The position numbers and the translations under genes are program-made. A DNA stretch of 64,000 nucleotides from a virus. Each line of letters begins with the position of its first letter. Position 1 is the stretch's first letter. The DNA lies in the IMG/VR virus record IMGVR_UViG_3300034020_000824, positions 82,031 to 146,030 of that record, one strand, 5' to 3'. Shown in pieces: positions 55,790 through 64,000 of the stretch. Below the pieces are notes generated by a model. That model searched no databases. It was not told the origin of the DNA and worked only from the letters and a program-made list of their open reading frames with translations.

Positions 55790-56096
55790 TACAGAAGATT
55801 ATTTTTCCGTCATTGAGACTAAGACTGGTAGAAAAATCCTAGACTGTGGTGAAGAACAAGATGCACTGGCAATGGTTGCTTTTGACCCTGCTAATCGGTC
55901 AATCTTAAGAAATAAGTTCCTGATGGGTCAGGTGATTGATATTGAAATGCCGAAAGCACTTCCTACGAATGAGGTAGTGCAAGGTGCTGTTGGTAGTTCT
56001 TGGGAAAGTCCAATCTCAACTGGTGGAAATGGACCTAACAGATCACTACCACAAATTAAACTTCCCGAGGGTCAACAAAAACCTTTTGTGGTATGA
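55776..56096 (+). CDS. Conserved hypothetical protein, 106 aa
   Basis: MKKYNTEDYFSVIETKTGRK, then DALAMVAFDPANRSILRNKF and a Gly/Pro-rich tail. I recognise it as recurrent in cyanophages; the function is unknown. It is followed by two overlapping micro-ORFs. Confidence 0.7.
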   Translation: MKKYNTEDYFSVIETKTGRKILDCGEEQDALAMVAFDPANRSILRNKFLMGQVIDIEMPKALPTNEVVQGAVGSSWESPISTGGNGPNRSLPQIKLPEGQQKPFVV

Positions 56097-56182
56097 TGCA
56101 AAATATCAATTGGTTTAATGTTTTCTTTGATTTGTATATCATTTATTGGGGTTATAATTTTGGAAGAAATAAAGAAGAATGA
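56093..56182 (+). CDS. 28/29-aa aromatic micro-protein
   Basis: MMQNINWFNVFFDLYIIYWG then YNFGRNKEE: an aromatic, probably membrane-associated helix. Tandem ATGs at 56093 and 56096 overlap the upstream stop, and its own stop overlaps the next ATG. Confidence 0.5.
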   Translation: MMQNINWFNVFFDLYIIYWGYNFGRNKEE

Positions 56183-56277
56183 ATCATAAGACAACATTAT
56201 CCGAACAGTTTAGTTATATTTGGATTTGTCTAAAAGAAACCATCTCAATAACTCTAAATAATCATAAGTCGCAGTAA
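56179..56277 (+). CDS. 32-aa micro-ORF
   Basis: MNHKTTLSEQFSYIWICLKE then TISITLNNHKSQ. It is joined by an ATGA overlap to the previous micro-ORF, the only support for translation besides composition. Function unknown. Confidence 0.45.
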   Translation: MNHKTTLSEQFSYIWICLKETISITLNNHKSQ

Positions 56278-56280
56278 CTT

Positions 56281-56652
56281 ATGGGACCTCTCCATTCGCC
56301 TAAAGAGTATCTGTTTAATCTTTGTACAGCAAGTTCTGGGGATGCTAAACGAATATGGAGAAAAGATATCAAAGAGAGTTGGAATCATAAGTGTGCCTAT
56401 TGTGAGTCCGAAGATAATCTTACAATAGACCACATAGTTCCTCAATCAAAAGGTGGATTAGATACTACTACGAATGTAGTATGCTCTTGCCATTCCTGTA
56501 ATCAATCTAAGGGGCACGAGCACTGGAAACTGTGGTATGTTCAGCAAGATTTTTATAGTGAAGAACGATTTGATAAAATACAAGAATGGATGAAACCTCC
56601 ATTACCCACAAATCTTTATGCCTATCGTCCAAGAAAAAATAATGCTTCTTGA
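56281..56652 (+). CDS. HNH endonuclease (McrA-like)
   Basis: A 123-residue protein with a zinc-stabilised HNH: CAYCESEDNLTIDHIVPQSKGG and NVVCSCHSCNQSKG. It has no extra DNA-binding repeats. HNH genes of this sort are common in cyanophages and could be a mobile nuclease or a phage DNA-processing enzyme. Confidence 0.88.
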   Translation: MGPLHSPKEYLFNLCTASSGDAKRIWRKDIKESWNHKCAYCESEDNLTIDHIVPQSKGGLDTTTNVVCSCHSCNQSKGHEHWKLWYVQQDFYSEERFDKIQEWMKPPLPTNLYAYRPRKNNAS

Positions 56653-56657
56653 GGTTT

Positions 56658-56665
56658 TATAAATA
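56658..56665 (+). promoter_or_regulatory. Late promoter of the tail-fibre genes
   Basis: Exact TATAAATA 53 nt before the ATG at 56718. A second TATAAAT-like string overlaps the start codon region (56711). Confidence 0.65.
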
Positions 56666-56717
56666 AATCAAATGGCAGTATATACTGTCTAATTTTGGTA
56701 AATACCGAATGTTATAA

Positions 56718-58883
56718 ATGGACGGAACCCCCATTAGGATTAGAAGGTCTGCTGTTCCAGGTAAAAGACCTACAATAGAGAATCTCTTAAGTGGAGAATT
56801 AGCCTACAACACTTATGATGGTGAATTAACCGCAAGGAGGGACCGTACTGGAATAGGAACTGATATTATCCGCATCGGCGCCGGAGCAACAGTAACAAAT
56901 ATTTTATATGTCACAACAGACGGAAGCGATACAAATACAGGAAAAAAACTCGGAGACGCAAAACGAACCATCCGAGGAGCAGTTGAGGCAGCAACAACAG
57001 GAACTGTTATTAAGGTTAGTGCTGGAAGTTATATAGAAAATAATCCAATTAAGATTCCCGAACAAGTTAGTATTGTTGGGGATAGTTTAAGAGAGGTCTC
57101 CGTCACTCCACAAAATCAAGCAGACCTTTTTTATGTAAGTAATGGAAATTATATTGCCGAAATGTCCTTTGTTGGACCTGCAAATACTGGTGCAATTTTT
57201 GCCTTTAATCCAGTAGAGATTGGATACTTCAATCAATCACCTTATATTCAGAACTGTACAAACTTTATTCCAAACAGTATTGGATTAAAGATTGATGGAA
57301 ATGATGCCATAGGACCAACTAAGAGTATGGTTCTTGACTCCTATACTCAATATAATCAGGGTGGTATTGGAGCATCGATGACCAATGAGGGATATGCTCA
57401 GTTAGTTTCTCTCTTTACTATTTGCGATGATGTTGCAGTTTTTTGTGGGTCTGGTGCTGCATGTGACCTTACAAACTCAAACTCCTCTTTTGGTAATTTT
57501 GGACTAGTTGCGGATGGTATTGGACCCTTGAAATATACGGGAATAGTCACAAGTGCTGCGGCAGAAAATTCAGATACTTTTGTATTGAATTTAAATACTC
57601 CAACTTTAAATGTTACAAACGCACTTTATAATAATACTACAGGACTCTCTACAATTACTTTAAATGCTCCACATAATTTTAATGTTGGAATGGGAGTTTC
57701 AATTTCCGGATTGAAATTTACCTGTTCTTCGGTAAATGCAGTTACTAATTATAATATTAGTACTGCAAATTATACTAATACGACTGGTATTTTGACCGTA
57801 ACGACATCTACTAATCATAATTTTACTGTTGGTATCAGTGTTACGATGTCTAATTTGGTATTTTCTTGTAATTCTGGTGGTGGTATATCTACGGCATATT
57901 TTCCACCAGCACCGGGAGATAATAATGGAGCTTCTAATCATATTTTTAATGTAATATCAATACCGGCATCTAATCAGTTTGTGGTAAATGTAGGGACTTC
58001 TACAATTACTCATAATTATGTGAATAATGGTATTGTATCAATTAGCACTATTTCCAATTTTCCTTCTGGAAATTATGGATACATTTTTGAAGTCGTGAGT
58101 ATTGCTTCATCTACATCATTCTCAGTTTATACTGGAGTTTCTACATTTTCCCATACTTATGCCTCTGGTGGAACTGCAAAGATTAATGTCATAAGACCCT
58201 TTGACGGTCAGGTGATTTATTTTGGTGAACTTTTCTATACAGTAGAAAAAATATTGGTAAGTATTGGTGGGTCTGGATATTCTGTTTCTCCCGAAATTAC
58301 TATATCTGATCCAGAAACTAATTTTGGAGTTACTGCACAAGCAGTTGCGGAAGTTAAAGATGGGTCGGTGGTTGCAATTGATATGGTTTCTAGTGGTAGG
58401 GGATATGTTTCTACTCCGACAGTTACATTAACCGGTCCTGAAGTTGGGATAAATACAGCAATAGCGGTTCCCGTAATGGTTCCAACTTATTATTCAATCT
58501 TAAGTTCTACTCCAATTTCTGCCGGTATTTGTACTGTTACGGTAAATGATAATGTTCCTTATGAAGTTGGAATCGGAACTCAGGTGCCATTTTTTAAACA
58601 GAGTCGTATTTTGGCATCTGGGCATTCATTAGAATATATTGGTTCTGGTACTGAAATTGCAACTGCTCTTCCTACAACTGGTGGTGTTCCAATTCAGGAA
58701 AATGAAACTGATGCTCGTAATGGAGGATTAGTTGTATTTACAAGTACGGACCAATCTGGGAACTTTAGAATTGGTGATGGTGTTGTAATTAATCAACAGA
58801 CTGGTACTATCTCTGGTACATTTTATTCTAAGAGTTTGTTTTCGACCCTTACACCATTTATTTTAGCACTAGGAGGAGATTAA
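56718..58883 (+). CDS. Tail-fibre/receptor-binding-type structural protein
   Basis: A 721-residue beta-rich protein. The N-terminus (PIRIRRSAVPGKRPTIENLL, GELAYNTYDGEL) resembles the attachment domain of phage tropism proteins. Next comes a pectate-lyase-like beta-helix (VTTDGSDTNTGKKLGDAKRT to SVTPQNQADLFYVSNGNYIA, about 75-175). The remainder has repeated Thr/Ser/Asn-rich beta segments (VTTSTNHNFTVGISVTM twice). Probably a tail fibre or baseplate-associated protein. It ends 3 nt before the next gene. Confidence 0.82.
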   Translation: MDGTPIRIRRSAVPGKRPTIENLLSGELAYNTYDGELTARRDRTGIGTDIIRIGAGATVTNILYVTTDGSDTNTGKKLGDAKRTIRGAVEAATTGTVIKVSAGSYIENNPIKIPEQVSIVGDSLREVSVTPQNQADLFYVSNGNYIAEMSFVGPANTGAIFAFNPVEIGYFNQSPYIQNCTNFIPNSIGLKIDGNDAIGPTKSMVLDSYTQYNQGGIGASMTNEGYAQLVSLFTICDDVAVFCGSGAACDLTNSNSSFGNFGLVADGIGPLKYTGIVTSAAAENSDTFVLNLNTPTLNVTNALYNNTTGLSTITLNAPHNFNVGMGVSISGLKFTCSSVNAVTNYNISTANYTNTTGILTVTTSTNHNFTVGISVTMSNLVFSCNSGGGISTAYFPPAPGDNNGASNHIFNVISIPASNQFVVNVGTSTITHNYVNNGIVSISTISNFPSGNYGYIFEVVSIASSTSFSVYTGVSTFSHTYASGGTAKINVIRPFDGQVIYFGELFYTVEKILVSIGGSGYSVSPEITISDPETNFGVTAQAVAEVKDGSVVAIDMVSSGRGYVSTPTVTLTGPEVGINTAIAVPVMVPTYYSILSSTPISAGICTVTVNDNVPYEVGIGTQVPFFKQSRILASGHSLEYIGSGTEIATALPTTGGVPIQENETDARNGGLVVFTSTDQSGNFRIGDGVVINQQTGTISGTFYSKSLFSTLTPFILALGGD

Positions 58884-58886
58884 AGA

Positions 58887-59234
58887 ATGGCACTAGCACT
58901 TAATATATTTAAAACAATTACTTCTGTTGGGTCAACAAACACGGTTGGAATTTATACTGCACCCGTTGGATATACTGGTGTTGTTCTTTTGGCACAGGCA
59001 ACAAATGTAGGGTCAGATACTCAAATAGTTTCTTTATCTCATCAAAGAACTAATAAGAGAACAGGAATTGCGGTGACTACCGAACTTCTTAAATCATATC
59101 CAATCTCCTCAAGTGATAGTGCAAATTTATTATCCGGAAAGTTGGTTCTTGAATCTAGTGATGTTTTAAAATTATCTGCAAGTAATAATACTGATATTAA
59201 GTTTGTATCCAGTATTCTCGAAACTCTTAACTAA
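58887..59234 (+). CDS. Small structural-type protein
   Basis: A 115-residue beta-rich protein (MALALNIFKTITSVGSTNTV, APVGYTGVVLLAQATNVG). It lies between two fibre genes, 3 nt from each, so it is probably a virion component or fibre chaperone. AGGAGG precedes the ATG. Confidence 0.75.
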   Translation: MALALNIFKTITSVGSTNTVGIYTAPVGYTGVVLLAQATNVGSDTQIVSLSHQRTNKRTGIAVTTELLKSYPISSSDSANLLSGKLVLESSDVLKLSASNNTDIKFVSSILETLN

Positions 59235-59237
59235 AAA

Positions 59238-62200
59238 ATGGATAAGTACGTCAGCGGTAGGCAAAGAGAACTCAAAGTAGGTTTATCATCCTATAGTGAA
59301 GATAAGACTGTTATTCAGGTAACGGGAAAGGTAGGTATTGGAACGACAAATGCCGAACAATATTCTCTTAAAGTTATTGGTGATACAAATATTGTTGGTG
59401 ATTTATATGTAACCGATGATGTATTTTTTGATGATCTTACTGCAGATAATTTAAATGTAACGGGAGTTTCTACTTTTGGTGGTAGAGTTGGTATTAATTC
59501 GGATTTAATTATTTCTGGAATTACAACATTTGAAAATAATGCATATTTTAGATCTAATGATAGATTATATTTTGGTGATAATCCAGATTTAGAGATTTAT
59601 TCTAATGGTAATAGTTCAATAATTCGTGATATTTCTGGATCTACTCTTTATATTTTAGGCAACAACATTCAAATTGCGGATCCTTTTGCCACAGTTACAA
59701 GCGCAATTTTTAATCCTAATGGTGGTGCTCAACTTTATTATAATAATAATGTAAAACTTGAAACAACCGAATCTGGGATTACTATTTCTGGAGACGCTTA
59801 TATTACAGGTATAACTACATCTCTTGGTGGATTTGTAGGCAGCTTGACAGGCATTGCCGCATCTGCAATTCAATTAGTCACTCCAAGAACTTTTGAAATT
59901 ACTGGAGATGTTGTTGCTTCTCCAATTAGTTTTGATGGAACTGGTAATGTATCATTAGCAGCAACTATTCAACCAAATAGTGTTGGGTTAGGAACTGATA
60001 CATTTGGAGATTATATTCAGACAATTTCTGGGGCGGCAAATCAGATTTATGTATCAGGAGGAACGGGAGAAAGTTCAACTCCTGTTGTTTCAATTTCAAC
60101 AAATCCAACTTTACCTGGAAATGTAACGATTGGAAATGATTTACAGGTTAATAATAATCTTAATGTAACTGGAAATATTACTGTTGGTGGTACAGCAGGT
60201 TATATTCTTGTTGAAAACTTTAGAGTTAGTGATGCGGACATTATTCTTGGATTTACAACCGATTCTCAGGGTAATGATGTTTCCACAGATACAACGGCAA
60301 ATCACGGTGGTATTGCAATTGCATCTACCGAAGGAACTCCTCTTGTAAGTCTCAATATTGTTGGTATTGAAACATTACCTGCCACATATAAGAAAATAAT
60401 GTGGTTCAAGTCCGGTGCTTTTGCCGGATTGAATACTGATGCCTGGTTATTTAATTATGGTGTTGGTATTGGTTCAACTCAAGTTCCTTATGGAGTTCGT
60501 TTGGCAGTTGGTAATGTTCAGATTACTGATACTGAAGTAACTGCGACTCGTTTTAATGGAACTGCATCAAATCTTGATATTAATGGTCTTCCTTTAATTG
60601 CCGATCCGCAGAGTGGAGACTTTATTGCTCTTTATGATGTAAGTGGGACAGTTGTAGGAAAGGCAACAATTCAAAATGCTGCGTTGCAAGGTCTTCAAGG
60701 TACTCAAGGACTTCAGGGTCTTCAGGGTCTTCAAGGACTTCAGGGTCTTCAAGGGGAACAAGGTACTCAAGGTCTTCAAGGTACTCAAGGTCTTCAAGGT
60801 ACTCAAGGTCTTCAAGGACTTCAGGGTCTTCAAGGGGAACAAGGTACTCAAGGTCTTCAAGGTCTTCAAGGACTTCAGGGTCTTCAAGGACTTCAGGGTC
60901 TTCAAGGAGAACAAGGTACTCAAGGTCTTCAAGGTACTCAGGGTACTCAGGGAATACAAGGTCTTCAGGGTCTTCAAGGAGAACAAGGTACTCAAGGTCT
61001 TCAAGGTACTCAAGGTCTTCAAGGTACTCAAGGTCTTCAAGGAGAACAAGGTACTCAAGGACTTCAGGGTCTTCAAGGAGAACAAGGTACTCAAGGTCTT
61101 CAAGGTACTCAAGGTCTTCAAGGACTTCAGGGTCTTCAAGGTACTCAGGGTACTCAGGGAATACAAGGTCTTCAAGGTACTCAGGGTACTCAAGGTACTC
61201 AGGGTCTTCAAGGGGAACAAGGTACTCAAGGTCTTCAAGGTACTCAAGGTCTTCAAGGAGAACAAGGTACTCAAGGACTTCAGGGTCTTCAAGGAGAACA
61301 AGGTACTCAAGGTCATCAAGGCACTCAAGGTACTCAGGGTCTTCAAGGTCATCAAGGCACTCAAGGTACTCAAGGACTCCAGGGTGAGCAAGGTACTCAA
61401 GGACTCCAGGGTGAGCAAGGTACTCAAGGTACGCAAGGTACTCAAGGTACGCAAGGAACTCAAGGACTCCAGGGTGAGCAAGGACTCCAGGGAACTCAAG
61501 GTCTTCAAGGTACTCAGGGTACTCAGGGAATACAAGGTCTTCAAGGTACTCAGGGTACTCAGGGAATACAAGGTCTTCAAGGTACTCAGGGTACTCAAGG
61601 TACTCAGGGTCTTCAAGGACTTCAAGGTACTCAAGGTCTCCAAGGTACTCAAGGTCTTCAAGGTACTCAAGGTCTTCAAGGACTTCAGGGTCTTCAAGGT
61701 ACTCAAGGTACTCAGGGTACTCAGGGTCTTCAAGGTACTCAAGGTACTCAGGGTACTCAGGGTACTCAAGGTACTCAAGGTACACAAGGTCTCCAGGGTA
61801 CTCAGGGACTACAGGGTGAGCAGGGTACTCAAGGTGCTCAGGGTCTTCAAGGTACTCAAGGTACTCAAGGTACACAAGGACTCCAGGGTACTCAGGGACT
61901 ACAGGGTGAGCAGGGTACTCAAGGTACTCAAGGTACTCAAGGTCTTCAGGGTCTTCAGGGGACTCAAGGCACTCAGGGTCTACAAGGTACAGTAGGTTCA
62001 CAAGGAACTCAAGGTACTCAGGGTGCTCAGGGTGCTCAGGGTCTCCAGGGTCTTCAAGGTACTCAAGGTACACAAGGACTCCAGGGTACTCAGGGACTAC
62101 AGGGTGAGCAGGGTACTCAAGGTACTCAAGGTACTCAAGGTACTCAAGGTACTCAGGGTCTTCAGGGGACTCAAGGCACTCAGGGTCTACAAGGTACAGT

Positions 62201-64000
62201 AGGTTCACAAGGAACTCAAGGTACTCAGGGTCTTCAAGGACTTCAAGGACTTCAGGGTCTTCAAGGTACTCAAGGTACTCAAGGTACTCAGGGTGCTCAG
62301 GGTGCTCAGGGTCTCCAGGGTCTTCAAGGTACTCAAGGTACTCAAGGTACACAAGGACTCCAGGGTCTTCAAGGTCAAACCGGTCCAGTAGCAGGTTCTG
62401 CAAACCAAGTTGTTTATAAAGATGGTTCTAATAATCCAACTGGTTCTAATAATTTAACTTTTGATGGGACTCAATTAAATGTCTATGATTTAAATGTTCA
62501 AAATAATCTAACAATTGGTGGTACATCAGTTTATATTAGTGCAACAGAACTAAGAGTTCAGGACAAAGAAATTGTCCTGGGTTTAACAACAATATCTTTA
62601 CCGACTGATACGACCGCAAATCACGGTGGTATTGCTATTGCATCTACCGAAGGAATCCCATTAGTTCCATTCCAAGTTGGTACTGCTAATACACTTCCAG
62701 AAAGTTACAAGCAAATAATGTGGGTTAGGTCTGGAACTTATTCTGGACTTGGAACTGATGCTTGGTTATTTAATTATGGTGTAGGTATTGGTTCAACTCA
62801 AGTTCCTTATGGAGTAAGACTTGCTGCTGGTGGAATGCAAGTTACTGATACTACTGTAACTTCTCCATACCTTGATGGTATTGTTACAAAACAAGCGATT
62901 AAAGGTCAAATATCTACAAGTAGTGTAACTTCTGATGATTTGATTTTAATTTATGATAATGCAACTGACCAAATTTATAAATCAACAATTCAGGATGCAG
63001 CCCTACAGGGAATACAAGGTACTCAGGGTCTCCAGGGTACTCAAGGTCTTCAAGGTCAGCAGGGAACACAAGGTACTCAAGGTCTTCAGGGAGAACAAGG
63101 TACTCAAGGTACTCAAGGTACTCAAGGTCTCCAGGGTACTCAAGGAACTCAAGGTCAACAAGGTACTCAAGGTACTCAAGGTACTCAAGGACTCCAGGGT
63201 ACTCAAGGTACTCAAGGTACTCAAGGTACACAAGGACTCCAGGGTACTCAAGGTACTCAAGGTACTCAAGGTACACAAGGACTCCAGGGTACTCAAGGTA
63301 CTCAAGGTACTCAAGGTACTCAAGGACTCCAAGGTACTCAAGGACTCCAGGGAACTCAAGGTACTCAAGGTATTCAAGGACTCCAGGGTACTCAAGGTAC
63401 TCAAGGTACTCAAGGACTTCAGGGTACTCAAGGACTTCAGGGTACTCAAGGAGCACAAGGAACTCAAGGTCTTCAAGGTCGTCAGGGTCTTCAGGGGACT
63501 CAAGGTACAGTTGGTTCACAAGGAACTCAAGGTCTTCAAGGTCTTCAGGGGACTCAAGGTACGGTAGGTTCACAAGGTACAGTTGGTTCACAAGGTCTTC
63601 AGGGACTTCAGGGTATAGTAGGTTCACAAGGAACTCAAGGTCTTCAGGGACTTCAGGGTATAGTAGGTTCACAAGGAACTCAAGGTCTTCAGGGACTTCA
63701 GGGTACAGTAGGTTCACAAGGTACAGTTGGTTCACAAGGACTTCAGGGTCTTCAAGGTACTGCTGGAGGAACAGGAGGTACAGGTACTCAAGGAACACAA
63801 GGACTTCAGGGTCTTCAAGGTACTGCTGGAGGAACAGGAGGTACAGGTACTCAAGGAACACAAGGACTTCAGGGTCTTCAAGGTATTCAAGGAACACAAG
63901 GTCTTCAAGGATTAATTGGTCCTGTTGCTGGTATTAATAAGCAGATTATATTCAATAATAATAATGTATCTGCTGGCGCGACTAATTTTGTATATGATGC
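59238..64000 (+). CDS. Giant collagen-like tail-fibre protein, continues beyond window
   Basis: Open from ATG 59238 to the edge (1587 codons in window). An N-terminal beta domain (KVGIGTTNAEQYSLKVIGDT) is followed by a head module (about 60177-60680) and a collagen-like Gly-X-Gln block (about 60688-62385). A second head module (62386-63000) and Gly-X-Gln block (about 63004-63912) follow, and a third module begins at the edge (GPVAGIN). X is mainly Leu, Thr or Glu, and the Y position is nearly always Gln. It should trimerise into a long rod. The head modules share FNYGVGIGSTQVPYGVRLA exactly. Confidence 0.92.
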   Translation, partial: MDKYVSGRQRELKVGLSSYSEDKTVIQVTGKVGIGTTNAEQYSLKVIGDTNIVGDLYVTDDVFFDDLTADNLNVTGVSTFGGRVGINSDLIISGITTFENNAYFRSNDRLYFGDNPDLEIYSNGNSSIIRDISGSTLYILGNNIQIADPFATVTSAIFNPNGGAQLYYNNNVKLETTESGITISGDAYITGITTSLGGFVGSLTGIAASAIQLVTPRTFEITGDVVASPISFDGTGNVSLAATIQPNSVGLGTDTFGDYIQTISGAANQIYVSGGTGESSTPVVSISTNPTLPGNVTIGNDLQVNNNLNVTGNITVGGTAGYILVENFRVSDADIILGFTTDSQGNDVSTDTTANHGGIAIASTEGTPLVSLNIVGIETLPATYKKIMWFKSGAFAGLNTDAWLFNYGVGIGSTQVPYGVRLAVGNVQITDTEVTATRFNGTASNLDINGLPLIADPQSGDFIALYDVSGTVVGKATIQNAALQGLQGTQGLQGLQGLQGLQGLQGEQGTQGLQGTQGLQGTQGLQGLQGLQGEQGTQGLQGLQGLQGLQGLQGLQGEQGTQGLQGTQGTQGIQGLQGLQGEQGTQGLQGTQGLQGTQGLQGEQGTQGLQGLQGEQGTQGLQGTQGLQGLQGLQGTQGTQGIQGLQGTQGTQGTQGLQGEQGTQGLQGTQGLQGEQGTQGLQGLQGEQGTQGHQGTQGTQGLQGHQGTQGTQGLQGEQGTQGLQGEQGTQGTQGTQGTQGTQGLQGEQGLQGTQGLQGTQGTQGIQGLQGTQGTQGIQGLQGTQGTQGTQGLQGLQGTQGLQGTQGLQGTQGLQGLQGLQGTQGTQGTQGLQGTQGTQGTQGTQGTQGTQGLQGTQGLQGEQGTQGAQGLQGTQGTQGTQGLQGTQGLQGEQGTQGTQGTQGLQGLQGTQGTQGLQGTVGSQGTQGTQGAQGAQGLQGLQGTQGTQGLQGTQGLQGEQGTQGTQGTQGTQGTQGLQGTQGTQGLQGTVGSQGTQGTQGLQGLQGLQGLQGTQGTQGTQGAQGAQGLQGLQGTQGTQGTQGLQGLQGQTGPVAGSANQVVYKDGSNNPTGSNNLTFDGTQLNVYDLNVQNNLTIGGTSVYISATELRVQDKEIVLGLTTISLPTDTTANHGGIAIASTEGIPLVPFQVGTANTLPESYKQIMWVRSGTYSGLGTDAWLFNYGVGIGSTQVPYGVRLAAGGMQVTDTTVTSPYLDGIVTKQAIKGQISTSSVTSDDLILIYDNATDQIYKSTIQDAALQGIQGTQGLQGTQGLQGQQGTQGTQGLQGEQGTQGTQGTQGLQGTQGTQGQQGTQGTQGTQGLQGTQGTQGTQGTQGLQGTQGTQGTQGTQGLQGTQGTQGTQGTQGLQGTQGLQGTQGTQGIQGLQGTQGTQGTQGLQGTQGLQGTQGAQGTQGLQGRQGLQGTQGTVGSQGTQGLQGLQGTQGTVGSQGTVGSQGLQGLQGIVGSQGTQGLQGLQGIVGSQGTQGLQGLQGTVGSQGTVGSQGLQGLQGTAGGTGGTGTQGTQGLQGLQGTAGGTGGTGTQGTQGLQGLQGIQGTQGLQGLIGPVAGINKQIIFNNNNVSAGATNFVYD
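60688..62385 (+). repeat. Collagen-like triplet repeat block 1
   Basis: Tandem 9-nt codon triplets of GGT/GGA, CTT/ACT/GAA and CAA/CAG encoding Gly-X-Gln. The repeat lacks stop codons in other frames, which creates long false antisense ORFs. Confidence 0.95.
63004..63912 (+). repeat. Collagen-like triplet repeat block 2
   Basis: Same Gly-X-Gln code, with more variable triplets at the end (Gly-Thr-Val-Gly-Ser-Gln and Gly-Thr-Ala-Gly-Gly units, 63500-63860) arranged as longer period repeats. Confidence 0.93.

Noticed and set aside
60676-61995. Plus-strand ORF rich in Val-Phe-Lys-Val
   Set aside because: Out-of-frame reading of the same repeat; composition is non-natural.
60594-62403. Very long antisense ORFs (up to 593 codons) rich in Leu-Ser-Thr or Leu-Glu-Asp
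   Set aside because: They are shadows of the collagen-like repeat: the 9-nt repeat contains no stop in several frames. The plus-strand frame is continuous with the N-terminal fibre domain.
60688-63912. Tandem repeats resembling a CRISPR array
   Set aside because: The unit is 9 nt, coding, without spacers, and in frame with the fibre protein.

Overview
The window is part of the genome of a T4-like myovirus of marine picocyanobacteria, most likely a Synechococcus cyanophage. T4-type replication genes (DNA polymerase gp43, recombinase UvsX, helicase gp41, primase gp61, NrdA/NrdB) sit with genes typical of cyanophages: psbA, two high-light-inducible (hli) genes, pstS, a cyanobacterial porin, mazG, a 2OG-Fe(II) oxygenase, a Dps-like ferritin and an Hc1-like histone. 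Two promoter types recur: sigma70-like (TTGACN, 17 bp, TATAAT) and the T4-type late box TATAAATA.

Layout. Positions 1-8.7 kb hold replication and recombination genes. gp41 is broken in two by an atypically split intein, with a homing endonuclease gene lying antisense between the halves; another homing endonuclease gene separates gp43 from uvsX. Positions 8.7-15.2 kb hold late and virion-associated genes, including a nucleotidyltransferase with a T4-type capsid-targeting leader. Positions 15.2-19.9 kb hold primase and ribonucleotide reductase. Positions 19.9-26.0 kb hold two related virion-type proteins, a GIY-YIG endonuclease, a lysis-like set (C39 peptidase, GH24 lysozyme, antisense holin-like gene), a tail-lysozyme-like protein and Hc1. 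Positions 26.1-33.0 kb hold 22 tRNAs reading codons for 19 amino acids (no Cys tRNA seen), one degenerate tRNA, several tRNA-sized structured RNAs of unknown function, an HNH gene ending inside tRNA-Thr, then porin, pstS behind a Pho box, and a Dps-like gene.

Positions 33.8-51.2 kb form a tightly overlapping surface-glycan operon: GDP-mannose dehydratase, GDP-fucose synthase, epimerases, a kinase plus nucleotidyltransferase/HAD pair, methyltransferases and about ten glycosyltransferases. It includes a GT11 alpha-1,2-fucosyltransferase next to a GT6 (ABO-type) transferase, so the phage seems equipped to make a blood-group-like fucosylated glycan. Positions 51.2-54.7 kb form a photosynthesis island: hli, micro-membrane proteins, hli, and psbA interrupted by three group I introns; removing them restores a 359-residue D1. 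A freestanding endonuclease-like gene follows. Positions 54.7-64 kb hold a metallophosphoesterase, small conserved ORFs, an HNH gene and tail-fibre-type structural genes. The last is a giant collagen-like (Gly-X-Gln) fibre running off the right edge.

The most notable features are the three-intron psbA, the fractured gp41 with its antisense endonuclease gene, the ABO-like glycan genes, the tRNA-like non-tRNA elements, and compact terminator/promoter modules in which one hairpin ends one transcript and carries promoter or ribosome-binding signals for the next.
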